Source: Evernia prunastri (Eukaryota > Ascomycota > Lecanoromycetes > Lecanorales > Parmeliaceae). Taken from it: a stretch of DNA of 64,000 bases. Below, one piece after another: positions 23,543-35,562 of this stretch. The first letter of the stretch is position 1. The number at the start of each line of letters is the position of its first letter. The position numbers and the translations under genes are program-made. Below the pieces are notes generated by a model. The model did no database searches and was not told where the DNA came from. It saw only the letters and a list, made by a program, of their open reading frames with translations. Where the stretch lies: positions 1 through 64,000 of the forward strand of contig NKYR01000063.1 of the NCBI GenBank assembly GCA_003184365.1, read 5' to 3'.

Positions 23543-26500
23543 ATGATGGCGCCCATAGTGGAAAACACAAGTCCACAACCAGCAGACCTGGGGTTCTCAG
23601 TCTCCCACCAGATAATCAAGCTCGACATAGACCTTCGTTCACGAAGCCTGACAGGTCGCACGGAGATCCTCATCAATCCCCATTCCAAAGATCTAAGAAG
23701 TATCCGACTCAATTGCAGACAAGCAGCCCTCAAGCGTCTCACGCTCAACGGAAAGCCATGTGCTGTAACTCACACGGATCCTTATAAGAATGCAAAACTA
23801 GAGTGGAACGCTGCCGGAGTTCACCAATATGATATGCTACAGCGCAAACTGGAGGGTCCATTCAAGGACCCTCCTCAAGAAGAGCTTGAGGTGAAGATAC
23901 CCAAAAGTGTCATCATAGATGAATTAGATCCATTCTCCGAGGAGGCACAGAATATTGTCCTGTCAAGGACCTCCGGCAATAGTAAGAGAGATTCGGGCGA
24001 TGGGTCCGCCATTGACCTTGTCCAGAGCTCGCGTACCGCAATCGAACAAGCCGCACGCTTCACACCGGTTAAACTCATGATAGAATACTTAGTTGAGAGG
24101 ATACGAGATGGGATGCACTTCGTCGGCTGGGAAGAAGGAGATCTTCGATATCCTCATGCATACACCACTAACGCCTTGTCACCCGGTGCTGCTTGCTGCT
24201 TGTTTCCGTGCGTCGATAACCTTACCTCGAAGTGCACTTGGGATATTTCAATCAAATGCCAGAAGACAGTTGGAGACGCTCTCAGCCCATTCTCACGTTC
24301 AAATCCAGAACCCCAACCGAATGGCGCGAATGGCCTCTCGAGCAGCGTCAACGAGACTAACGGACATTTGAAACTTGACCCTCATTCCAACAGTTTCAGT
24401 GAAGAAGATAAGGCGTTGGACCTTGCAGTAATATGCACAGGAGACGTGACTGATGAGGTGAGACTCTGGGATAGACGAGTATTGCTTGGACTCATTTCTA
24501 TAGATTGTTGATTCTCGAGACCCTACTAAGAGAACCACATCATTCACATGCTCGACAGCGATCTCAGCGCAGCATATTGGCTTTGCTATAGGCCCCTTCG
24601 AGCATGTTGATTTAGCAGAATTTCGAGAGAGCGAGGAAGACGAAAGACTCGGCCAAAATGCCGTTCCCGTACACGGTTTTTGTTTGCCCGGTAGAGTCGA
24701 CGAAGTTAAGAACACATGTCTTCCAATGGCGAAGGTAAAGCTAAGAAGTCACTATCTCATAAAACACAAGACTGACAGGATCCTAGGCCATAGACTTTAT
24801 TACTATGACCTACGGCTCGTATCCATTCTCAGATTACAGTCTTTGCTTCGTCGATGATTTACATCCTGACATACTCGACACTGGTTCGTTGTCAATATGT
24901 AGCAATCGGCTGCTATTTCCCGAAGATGTTATCGAACCTTTGGATCGAGTTAGCCGCCAGCTAGTCCATGCTCTTGCTGTACAATGGATGGGCATTAACA
25001 TTGTGCCGAAAGACCCTTCTGATTCCTGGGTCGTTGTGGGTATTGCTTATTTCATCACCGATATTTTCATGAAGAAGCTGTCCGGTAATAACGAATACCG
25101 TTACAATCAGAAGAGGGCAGCGGACCGCGTTGTTGAGCTCGACGTCGATCGTCCATCGCTGTACGACACCGGAGCTTTGATCACCCTCGATCCATCAGAA
25201 CTTGAATTCCTGGAACTCAAAGCGCCTCTCGTACTCTTTATACTAGATCGGAGATTGGCGAAAGCTGGTACTTCCGGGGGTCTTTCTCGGATCATATCAA
25301 GGATCTTGTTGAATGCTAAAGTGGGTGACCTTGCGAATGGTTCTATAGACTCACCATATTTCATCAAGACATGTGAAAAGCTGGGTCACATGAAGTTTGA
25401 CGTTTTCTTTGCGCAATGGGTCGAGGGCGCCGGATGCCCTAAATTCCGCGTCACTCAAAGATTCAATAAGAAGAAGCTTGTGGTGGAGATGATGATCCAA
25501 CAGAGTCAGGCTGAGAACACCAAGGATCGAGACATGGACAGCGAAACTTTTGTTCGAGATGTCAAGGAAGAGCATAAAGCGGTTTACGCTGGCCCCATAC
25601 AACCAGCATTCACCGTGTGTTCCCTGAAGGAAGTTGCGCATCGAAGGCTTACATGATTTCCAGGGCCCAATGACCATACGTATCCATGAAGCTGATGGCA
25701 CACCATACGAGCACATTATTGAAATCAAAGACTCTAAAACGACGTTCGACATTCCATACAATACCAAATATAAGCGCTTGAAACGAAGTCGGCGGCAGAA
25801 GGAAAGAACTGCAGCAAGCGTGGGAAACGAATACACGGGTGGCGGAAACGATGATGTCCTGTTATACTCTTTAGGCGACGTACTGCAATCTGAAGAAGAG
25901 ATGAAGGAATGGAAGCTCGCCGAGTGGAGCAAAGACGATGAAGAAAAGATGAGTCAAGAGTCTTATGAATGGATACGCATGGACGCAGACTTCGAATGGA
26001 TCTGCAAGATGTCAACTTCAATGCCACCATACATGTGGGTTTCGCAGTTACAACAGGATAGAGATGTTGTAGCTCAACTGGAGGTAAGTCGATACACTCA
26101 GACAAAAAGTGCACTTCTGACATGGACTAGTCAATCCAATGGATGAGTTTCGTGAATGCACATGAACTGGTTTCCACAGTGCTTGTACGGACGTTGATGG
26201 ATCAGAGGTACTTCCATGGCATCCGTACATCTGCTGCAGCCGTTTTGGCAAAAAACGCGAAAAGCGAGGTGGATTGGATCGGCTCTTTCCATCTCGAGAA
26301 GGCCTTTCAGGAATTCTTCTGCTATCCAGACTCTCCCATGACGCGTTCGAATGACTTTAGCGACCGAGCAACTTATTACATACAGTGTGCGATCCCTCAG
26401 GCCATAGCGAAAATCCGCAACCCGAGCGGTCACACCCCTTTCCAATCGAGAACCTTTTTGTTCGAGAAGTTGAAGTTCAATGACAACTCAAACAATGAGG

Positions 26501-27640
26501 TGAGAGGATCTATGTGGCTATAAATGGATGCATAGCTAATGGCACCAGTTTTCCGATTGCCACTACGTCGCTGCTCTCATGAGGGGATTAGCTGAAGCCG
26601 TAGCTTCGAAGCCGCCTCTTCCAGCAGCTGATCTTGATTATTTTGAAGATAGCAGTGGAGACGATCAAGACTTTCTCAACGCCTGTCTGGAAGAGATCGA
26701 TCGATACAGGCGTATCGATGAATGGATCCCTTCCTACCACAATATTCTCTCAACTACGGCTTTAGATTGCAAGCGAATTTTAGCCAAAGCCGGGACCATC
26801 CAGACCAGCCCTGCGGATTTCTTGAAGTACACGTCAGACGGTACATCCGACTACCTGCGCCTTAATGCATTTTCGAATTCCATGACTTTGGGCTTCGCAA
26901 AGAACTATGCTATTCTTCGTTGGTTCCTCTTCGTCCTAAGCACAGATCCTTCACAGTACATTCGAGAGAACATGCTTCGCATATTTGGCAAAACACTTGG
27001 TGCCCTTGCGGTCGGCGAGCATTTAGAAGTTGAGAAAGAACAATCAGCTCAGCTCGACGGTCTTGTTATCGAGCAAGAATCAACCACCGAAGCTCGACAG
27101 GCAGATATAGCTCGGAGGCAGACAGTCGAGGGTGCACTCAATGCTCTAAAAGTCGAAATTTCCGCGGATCCGGTATTGAAAACAGAGCTGTGGAAGGCTA
27201 TCAAATCACCAATTCTCTCCTTACATCAGCTGGGCGAGCTCCTCGACATCTGCGACTGGTTATATGAGCCAGATCAAAAAATTATCGTCGTGCTCAATTA
27301 TCCTCGATATTGGGAATACAAGAATCTGGGCAAAGGCAAAATTCTCTTCACGCGCACTTCTCGTGTCCGCACAACCATACCTAAACGCAAACTTGCCACT
27401 GCTCCTCCTCATCCCTCTATCAAGCGAGAGAACAGTATGTCCAACAACGGCATGCAGCCGCCGCCGCTTAAACTAATGTTCAAGCAAAAGAAGCCTCCAG
27501 TGCAGAGTCTGGTGTCTGCTTCTTCCGTCACGAGTGTGGAGAGCGTGCCGCCAAGTCCAGTAGTAGAAGGGGAGAATGCCAAACCGAAGCTGAAAATTAA
27601 GTTCAAAATGGGTGGTGGTGGTGCAGGGGCTCCTTCGTGA
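23543..27640 (+). CDS. taf2: Transcription initiation factor TFIID subunit 2 (Taf2)
   Basis: Six exons (23543-24457, 24504-24734, 24787-25614, 25664-26083, 26131-26499, 26549-27640) give 1284 residues with all junctions GT-AG. The N-terminal two thirds resemble M1 aminopeptidases (beta-rich start with FSVSHQIIKLDIDL; LFPCVDNLTSKCTWDI; YGSYPFSDYSLCFVDD) but show no HEXXH zinc site: the equivalent segment reads RQLVHALAVQWMG. This is the known feature of Taf2. A helical-repeat region follows. The tail is basic and ends KLKIKFKMGGGGAGAPS. Family role: promoter (Inr) contact in TFIID. Two ATG codons lie at the start; the first is used here. Confidence 0.94.
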
Positions 27641-28976
27641 AGGATCAGCTTCCATTGGACGACCACAGTATGTTCAGGCGTTAAGGCTTTAGCGGGGAGG
27701 AGCGGCTGGATTGCGATACCCCGATACATATCGTGCCATTCTAGTATGTAGATGTGCTTGAAGCTAGTGCCTGTCAGATGCAATTCCCCGCCAAGTCGAT
27801 ACTCTCGACTTTCGTGCAGATGTATTAAATATGATTGATCCTGGGAAGACCCCCCCCCCGCCCGGAGTGACAATGGCACTCGCCTTTGAATCATCAAAAT
27901 CTCCATAGTATGTACACATGGTCTCATGGCGAAGATTCAGGAGAGCATTCGATGGCATAATCATATCCCGTTTCCCTCTATGAGCCCATGGCTAGCCCGG
28001 TGTGCAAATTTGCAAAGCGCTCTCAAGGTTCTTTCCTCTTAGACTTCTCATCATCGCCGCGGAATATAATTCGACAAGAATAAGACGGAGCAGCGAGTCT
28101 CCGTTTGCTGTCCGAAAAGAAAAAAGGAAAAGAAGGCATCAGCTTTGATAAAAGTCCCGCTTCATCATTGTTCGTCTCCCGAGATCATTGAAGGCTCTTT
28201 TATCAATCAAGGTCTCGCCTCAGTGACTGGTCGTCACTTTGGCCTCGGAGATCCTGCGGCGACTGGGCGCTTTGAGCACGCTGAGTGTGCTACACCTTCA
28301 GGTCGAGTTAGCGATTTGGTTTGGAAACCGAGCTGGGGTGACTTTTGTACAGTCTGAAGGCGAGTGTGAGAGGCTAGGTTTTTGGGGCAAGGCTCGTAGT
28401 GACGGCGACGAAAAGAGATTTGAATGGATTATATGATACCCGTTGTTCTGTTTATTTGTGTTATTGTTGTGGATCTACGAATTATAGCATGCACCCATCC
28501 GAAAGTGGATTGCATCTAGCAGCAATTTGCACGCGCGTAAGGTATTTCAAAACACCCATCGCAACTTTTTGAGAAATGAGCAGCTCTCTCAAACGCGTGC
28601 CACTGCCGATAAATGCGTTATTCTTTCTAATGAAGCGGCCCCTCTGTTCGACGAAGCTCCGTTTCAAAGGCAGCAATGAATAACACCAAAAGACTTCGAG
28701 ACGTTTCCAAGCTGCTACATGGGTGAAATCAGGACTCTCCACCTCTCGTCCATGCTCGTACTGACTAATTGCCTCATTTTGCTTGCTCTGAGCTCAGCCT
28801 GTGACCACTTAGTAGATCTCTCCGTTGCACTTAACCTAATAATAAAGAACCCGTAAACACTCGCACGCCTCCATAAGCGCGGCAGCAGCACCGGACCCTC
28901 CAGTAGCCATTGGAATCCCCTTATCTGCCTCCGCCTTTACCGCGTGACCGCAATCCTCCTATAACAAGCAGACGCC
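27641..28976. other. Intergenic region with C-run
   Basis: No convincing gene. A C-homopolymer lies near 27851-27861. Frames at 28145-28436 are short and overlapping. Confidence 0.5.
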
Positions 28977-29195
28977 ATGGCCGCACAGCTTTTTACTCTT
29001 ATTGCACGCCAGTGCTTCAGAGTCCTGGGGCAATCAACCCTCTCTACATTCAACAGCCGTCAATTACGCTCGCCCGCAACTATACATGTATTCCACACTC
29101 ATTCCCGACTCCCTATAGAAATGCTGCAAGCGACAGTGAGGTGTGTGGTAACGTCCCTCGTAACAGTGTGGGACATGGTCAATGCCGGAAAATGA
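28977..29195 (+). CDS. Small open reading frame, possible mitochondrial protein (doubtful)
   Basis: The frame encodes 72 residues, starting MAAQLFTLIARQCFRVLG behind a good start context (GACGCCATGG). The first 45 residues lack acidic residues and are rich in Arg, Ser and Thr, like a mitochondrial presequence. A donor after codon ACA (GTGAGGTG at 29138) and an acceptor CTTAACAG near 29212 would extend the frame into a second exon ending near 29402. I recognise neither version. It may be an unannotated small gene or chance. Confidence 0.3.
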   Translation: MAAQLFTLIARQCFRVLGQSTLSTFNSRQLRSPATIHVFHTHSRLPIEMLQATVRCVVTSLVTVWDMVNAGK

Positions 29196-29832
29196 TCCTT
29201 CACCACTTAACAGACAACCATCACTGAGGGAAATTCACAGCTTGATAGCCATAACAGAAAGAAGTACACTCGACTGATTGAGGTGAAAGAGAGGAGAATG
29301 GAGACATGGCATTGCTCCGAGAAGCAATCTTGGGTGTTGGTGGTGTGGATGCAGAACCAGCTTGATAGCAGGTTCTGTATGCCAGAAGAGAGCTTTAGGT
29401 TGTGAGTCTCTAGCATGAGAGAAAAATACCGGAATGACGAGATAGATGTATGCCTAAAGCGAACCCCAGCAAACAGCATGATTGTTAGCAGTGCCGGGGA
29501 TTTAGAAAGGCAACTTTGGTCTCGATCTGCGTCATACTCGGCAATGTGCGTCTCAAGATGGGGGTGGACTTGAGGGCAAGGGTATGTTGAGGACGCCACT
29601 TCGTGCCTTCGAAATGATCCGTAGTCTACGTGATCAGTGGACGTGTGTACATTAGGACTCGCCACGGAATTACCGCGTCTCCATGGCCATCTGTATGGCC
29701 GCTATGGTGAAAGAACAGGATTGCTGCGAGGTCGATGAGCTTTTGTGCGGGAGCGGAATTGTTCCGCAGGACTCTCTTTCTAAAATCTTCCGTCCTAGGG
29801 TCACGACGCAAGTTGTGGCTGCATTGCTCATC
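29196..29832. other. Intergenic region
   Basis: Apart from the possible second exon of the small frame to the left, nothing is seen. The longer minus-strand frame here has no domain-like sequence. Confidence 0.45.
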
Positions 29833-30619
29833 ATGACGAACATCCCCAACCCATTTCCATTACAAATTCCAATCGTAACACAGGTTTGTTCTCCCTTTAC
29901 CTTTCAAGTATCAGCTTTGCCAACTCATGGTGACTTAGGAAGACCTCTACGCCTTTCATGCCCGCGTTTTTGGCTACCCTGCCCCCAGGCAGCTTTTTGG
30001 CACAGAGCAGGCATCCTACAATGACGCTTCTCACGAAGAAAGTTTCGAAGTGCAGGATGACGAGCTGGGATACTATCCTGATGGCGCCAAAAGGACCTTG
30101 ACCGACGACCAAATTGCTATGTTCAGACATAGCGAGATCTACTCTATACTGCGGAAAAGACAGGTGCACAAGGAAAATCTAGAAGCAGAAGGAACTGAGC
30201 CGTCTGAGTCTAGGGTTTCTCAGCCAGAAGAAGATGTGGAAGCCAACGAGTTATCGGATGAGGAGGGGGAGGTGCAGACTGATGCGGAAGTAGGAGCGGT
30301 CTTTTCTACTGCGCCGAAATTTGATCACCAACGCATGGAAGCTACGTGGGCAATAAAGAAGCGGAAAATAGGAGATGCGGATATGGATCATGTGCATGGC
30401 AGGAAGTATGCGTCTCGAAGTGCGAGAGGGTTCGTAAGAGAGCTCGACTCGGCTGCTGCGGAGGACCAGATCCTAGACTATGGCGACGAGGCTTCCACCA
30501 CCGATGAATCTAAGCAAATTCGATCTGCAGCCGCACAGTTTTCAGAACAGGATCGCGAAAGCCAAGCACGTCCAGCGGAGGGGAGAAAAATCTGGTGGCC
30601 AATCATTGAGGCAACTTGA
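29833..30619 (+). CDS. DUF3807 family protein
   Basis: Exons 29833-29883 and 29939-30619 give 243 residues. The start MTNIPNPFPLQIPIVTQ joins EDLYAFHARVFGYPAPRQLF in phase 0. The hallmark is the short block DDELGYYPDGAKRTLTDDQI followed by AMFRHSEIYSILRKRQ, which I recognise from the fungal family of unknown function DUF3807. The middle is very acidic (about residues 120-160). Near 180 there is a basic cluster (IKKRKIG). No membrane segment or signal peptide is seen. The acidic, polar composition suggests a nuclear or cytosolic protein, but the function is not known. Confidence 0.82.
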
Positions 30620-32100
30620 ATGTGCGAAGCCGCGTATGGTTCATCCAGTAAGAACGTTTGAGAGCATTCAGATTTTGAGTAGATATGGATGTTCAGCTTC
30701 ATATTGCTCCCCACATCAGACACGCACTGCTCACAGCTTTGCTCCGGGGTGCAATGAATGTGTCGATAAATTTTTGAAGTGAGTTTCATCCCTTCTGTCT
30801 TTCATTCATCGAGTTTTCTACATTCCATGATGAAACACCATTATCGTCATCCTTAGTCGGACAATCTGCAGACTCCTGCAAACCCATACATGCGTCTTGG
30901 CTTCGGCTCAAAACAATGCATGGGGGGAGCGAAGCGGATCATGGCGACTACAATCTTCTCTCTGACATAACTCATCTCTACTTGCGCTGCACAGATCTCT
31001 ATATCTTGCTATGCCCATACTGAATTTGATCCATACAGATTCATCCCTATCCTCCTGAATCCTATGTGGATGTGACCTAGCCTGGGGAGGTACAACACCA
31101 GTCTACTGCCCTCTCCAACTACAAACGTAAGCATCTCAATCCCTCGCTCTCTATCTCCGTCCCACCCCAACGCCTCGAAATGATGAAACACCACTGTCAT
31201 TCGCAGTTTCCACGCGAACTGGCGACATTAACCCAAATGGTGTCGCCGGTAACTATGTGCGCTATCAAGGAGCCTTCCTTGGATGTCTGAACAAGAAGCA
31301 AAATCTAAGCCTGCGCTTGCTGTCAACATTGCGAATCAATCCGTTCAGGTGCTAACACGACCTTGGTTCTACTTCTAGACAGGAGTCCACTCACCAAAGC
31401 TATTCTACTGTATTGCCGTCAATACAAGCACTCAGAAGGGTTTTGTGCTGCAATGTGCAGAAATGGGTTTCAAGTTCTCTACAAATCCTTTACGCTTCCT
31501 TTGAACCTTGCCGCTCTACCACCTCTGGACGATGAAATTTTGTAAAGTATTGACAATTTTCCAAGCGAACATCGGTGCGTACCAAAAGCCAGGAAGCCAC
31601 CGGTACCACGTGCGGTCCCTGCGCACGTCTGATCAGTATGCCCGGATACCGATGCTTTCCTTTGTTGAGATCCGGCAGTACGAAGGCTATGCGCTGAGCT
31701 CTTGCCGGATTGCTGGAGTTTCGTCAGGTTACCAGGCCGTACCTGTTCCCGTTCGCAGTGAGAGCGAGGCACCGACCGTGGAGAATACAGGAATACAGTG
31801 GTAGAAATCATCGTGCAGAGCTCTCTAGTCCTCTCTTCTTTCCGTTGAGCTATCTAAAATAGAAGACGAGTATATACCGCGTTTTATCCAATAAACCTTG
31901 TTCCATCCGTCATCATAAAACCGTTAAAAAAAGAAAGACCCTGCACGTCCTCAGCCATGGCGCCATGAAATCTCATCGTTGACATTCATCGTTCATCTCT
32001 CATCATCACATCCCATAGCCCAAGCCTCATACCGTCTCCCACACTGCCAATCCAATCTTCACCTACCTACCAATCACCCTCCCCTCCCCTCCTCCTCCCC
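30620..32100. other. Intergenic region
   Basis: About 1.5 kb lies between the 3' ends of the DUF3807 and IQM-like genes. I found no credible coding segment. The right end (31980-32100) is C- and T-rich. Confidence 0.5.
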
Positions 32101-33615
32101 TCAAACGCCCAACCCCCTCAAACCCTCCTTAAGCCCCTTCAACCTCCCCTTCGTCTTCATATACGTCTCGATCCCCACCATAGCCGCATAGCTGCCCCCG
32201 ACGGCCGTCGTCGACATGTCCACCCCGCGGCCCTGCAGGCTCCGGATGAAGATGCGCAGGTTGTGGCTCGGCGTCCGGTAGTGGCCCGAGCGCGGCTGCA
32301 GGATGCGCAGCTGGCCGTCCCGGACGGTGATGAGGCCCGCGGCCGAGATGCGGGAGCCGCGGAGGAAGGAGGAGTGCTGGAAGGCGCCGGACTGTTTGAT
32401 GCCGACGTAGAGGTTGTTGTTCGTGTCGGCGACGAAGATCCACATTTGTTTTTTCTGCTTCGGCTTGGTTTGCTTCCGGTCCGGTTTGGGCGACTCGGCC
32501 GGTTTGCCGTGACGGAAGAGGTCGTGGAAGGAGGTGTGGCGAGCGGGTGCCGGCGCTGTGGGCGAAGTGGGAGAAGGGGCTTCGACTTGCTCTCGCTTCT
32601 CCTTCGTTCCCGCACTCGTTGGCGAAGCGACATCAGGCGCCTCGTCGCTCGAGACACCGCTCGACTCGCTCGAGCCCCTGAACGGAGCCGGTCGATGCGC
32701 CCAAGGCGGCGTCGGGTCATCCATCCGGACGATGCCACGTATCGAGTCTTTCCACTTGTCACTGGTATCCACTCTCAAGCCATCCTTCCGCCAGCAAAGT
32801 TTCCCCTCCTTGTCCACGACGACCTCATACAGCCGCCTCTCCTCCCTCCCCAAATACCTCACCTGCATGCTCTCCAACCGCTCCCTCGAACACTTGTCCA
32901 CCACCACGCCCCTCCCTTCCCCCTCATCCAACCAGTAGAAGAAGTTCTCACTCGTCGGCGCCTCTTTCCACGCCTGGTGGTATTTCCTCAGGTTACTGCC
33001 ATACCGATGCTTCACATCTATCATCTCAAGGAAGTACGAAAGATCCATCTGCTTCGCACTCTGGACCCTGTCTTGCTTTTCGACGAGACGCTTTTGCCGC
33101 CGGGCCTCTTCACGGGGGTGGGAGGGTTTCGAGGTGTCATTCTCGGAGGGCGAGGACGAAAGGGAAGATTCTTCATCGCCCCCTGCTCGACGGGCGATTT
33201 TGCTGACGCGGGACCATTTCTGGCGGGCTTCGGATGTTGTGCGGTTGAGGCCGTTGCCATCTGGATCAGTAGAAGGTTTGGAGGAGCGGGGATGAGGGGT
33301 GGTGAGGTTGAGGTATTGGGCTTCTTTTACTGCCTTTGGAGGGGAATGTCAACGTCGTCGACTATAAAAGCCGATAGAAGAGAAAAGCACGTAGTAGAAA
33401 TGTATGCATACTTCAGTCCATCTTGTAGAAGGGTCCAAGCTCAATCCCCTCAGGTGTCTCCGCTCCCTATGCCCTCTGTAGGTCCTCTGAAGGACCCGAG
33501 CTGCTGCGGACTCTTTGTGATGCAGTTGCAAGTCATCTTGCGAGTGCTTTGCAGATTGGTACTTCTTGAGGATCTCGCCTTCCTTCTGGTCCTGAACCTC
33601 GGCAATTGAGTTCAT
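32101..33615 (-). CDS. IQM-like calmodulin-binding protein
   Basis: Exons 33615-33412 and 33333-32101 give 478 residues. An IQ-type helix AARVLQRTYRGHRERR sits at 38-53. The middle carries a domain with YFLEMIDVKHRYGSNLRKYH, WLDEGEGRGVVVDKC and ERRLYEVVVDKEGKLCWRKD. The C-terminal part has the core WIFVADTNNNLYVGIKQSGA, FQHSSFLRGSRISAAG and SGHYRTPSHNLRIF. This combination matches plant IQM proteins and their fungal relatives, which bind calmodulin; their biochemical role is not settled. A Ser/Pro-rich insert separates the last two blocks. The 3' half is strikingly GC-rich, and this produces a 448-codon antisense open frame over the gene that I regard as a shadow. Confidence 0.85.
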
Positions 33616-35562
33616 GTCGAAGGAGGTAGTTGATGGGAAGCATCATTACTACTTTAGTGGGGAATGTTCGGAGCGGAGCGGGGCTTGGCGGGGAGACGAT
33701 GGACAAGCGGAACAAGGCTTCAGGTCAAGTCACAGGTCATCCGAGCGCTGCCGCTTTATTCAGCATGCAGGGCACCTCCGCTCATACTCAAGTTGGCATG
33801 GAAATGTTTTCGTCTCTACCATCTACGAGCACTCAATCGAAGCAGCTCAGACGCAATATCATTCACTGGTCATCATAAAGAACCAGTGATCAAGCTTTCT
33901 CGAACCATCCTGGAGGTCTAAACTAGTTAGAAGATCAAAAACTCATCATAAAAGATCCAAAAGGTATCGATAATCCAATCGCATATGCAAGAAAGGAAAA
34001 GACATGGCATAAGGTCAACATGTGCGCCGATGAAGAGGAAACCGATGGAGGCGAGACAGTTATACAGACTCACGCACAGAGGCGGTCAAGCAGAAGAGGA
34101 GCTACCTTAGAATGTCCCAGACTTCCACTACCTGCCATGTTCTTCCCCACACAGTAGAGTAGACTACTGAGTCTTGTGCTTTCGAGCGCAACTGGCATAC
34201 GGAGTACTCCACGTGTCGACGGTGCCCTAGATGCATACGTAGGGTTAATCATCATCAAGTCTACGCAATTCTCCGTGCTGACTGACACGCCCCGCAAATC
34301 TTTTCGACATGTTGCCCATAAAAAACATAAGGACGCCTAGTTTTCAAAGAAAACAATGGAGATGACCCAGTCCTTTCCCTCTTACGCTTCGACCTCAGTA
34401 TCAAACTACGGTACCAAAAAGTGATACAAATGACGATGATACTCGTTCTCACTGCTTCAGATTCCAGCAACGAACCCAGCCACTTCTCAATGGTACATGC
34501 GTACGGTACTGCACCACCGTAAAGTGTAAGATAAAAAAAAGGAGCCACAGGCGGGAAACCCCCTGTGGCTCAAGGCTGAAACCTGAAAGTGCCGAAGACT
34601 TTTTCGCGTGGGTGCAGCCAATTTCCACACGTTTCCACCACCAAAAACGCGAAGAAACACGACGAACAAAAACAGGCTTTCCAAATTCTAATTTCGCGAT
34701 TCGTCTGCGTCATAGTTAGGTACTCCAATTCAAAGATAGAGCGGACAACGTGATCTCCGCCATATAATTCAATATGAAAGCCTCGGTACTTTTGAGCTCA
34801 AGAAGAAGAGAAAAGACCCACAGTCTGGCCAATGAATATATGCACATCAATTTTCCTATAAACTCCAGACTCCGGAGGGTCGGAGGGAAATGTCAATCAA
34901 TCAGGGTCCAGGCATAATGGCAATGAGACAGACTCTGAGACTTATCACGTGTTTTCTTTGTCATCCTTCAAAACCCTTGTCTGATAGGCTATTCAAACCA
35001 TTTAGCACAAGCGGCTGCAGCTAGTGCGGAGAAAGGGTCTCCGCTATACCTGAAATTCATGTGCTGGACATCATCACGGGACCTTTGACATCGACGATCT
35101 CCAAAGTCGATTCGCCATCATGCCCGGGCTCCAGCCACTCCATCTTTCCCCTTAGTCTCCTATTGGTTAGCATGAGCATGTAGGGCAATGCTTCTAGACT
35201 GGGGGTTCCCAGGTCACTGACGCAACAGACCTTTTCGCGTTTGTGTCCTTGCCCAGCCCCGCTCATTTTATTTATTTCCCTGCTTTTTGAAGCCACAATT
35301 TGAGGCGCTGACCTTGTAAATTGTAATAAATTGGAAAAAAATGAAAAAAAACCGCACTAGAGTCTGGGGACACTGTTGCTGCTGGTAACCATGACGTAGA
35401 AAGTTTCAGGGTCCTCTACACGCTTAGCAAATAAAGCGTGTTAATATCCCCTCCCAGCCTCCTTTTCGTAAATACCAAAATAACTACCCAAAAATAATTC
35501 CCACTCACTCTCACTCTCACACATCTTCCCCCCCCCCTTGCTTGATCCATACCTAACCGTAT
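33616..35562. other. Long divergent intergenic region
   Basis: Almost 2 kb lies between the starts of the IQM-like gene and the repeat protein. I see no gene. It contains a strong hairpin at 34542-34571, A-rich stretches near 35330-35350, a CCCCT word (STRE-like) near 35450, and CT-rich repeats with a 10-base C-run (35528-35537) just before the start at 35563. Confidence 0.5.
34542..34571 (-). other. Strong hairpin followed by T8 on the minus strand
   Basis: GAGCCACAGG pairs perfectly with CCTGTGGCTC. The stem is then extended by GGG/CCC after one bulged C and closed by an AAA loop. On the minus strand the hairpin is followed by CC and eight T (plus-strand A-run 34533-34540). The shape is that of an intrinsic terminator, but no bacterial-type gene is nearby. 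Function unknown. Confidence 0.7.

Noticed and set aside
32263..33609. 448-codon plus-strand open frame over the IQM-like gene
   Set aside because: It runs antisense through both exons and the intron of a well-supported gene, is Arg/Leu/Pro-rich and has no domain. The high GC at third positions of the real gene explains the lack of stops.
34533..34800. Minus-strand pol III RNA ending at the hairpin plus T8
   Set aside because: Several runs of five T lie upstream in the would-be transcript and would stop pol III before the hairpin.
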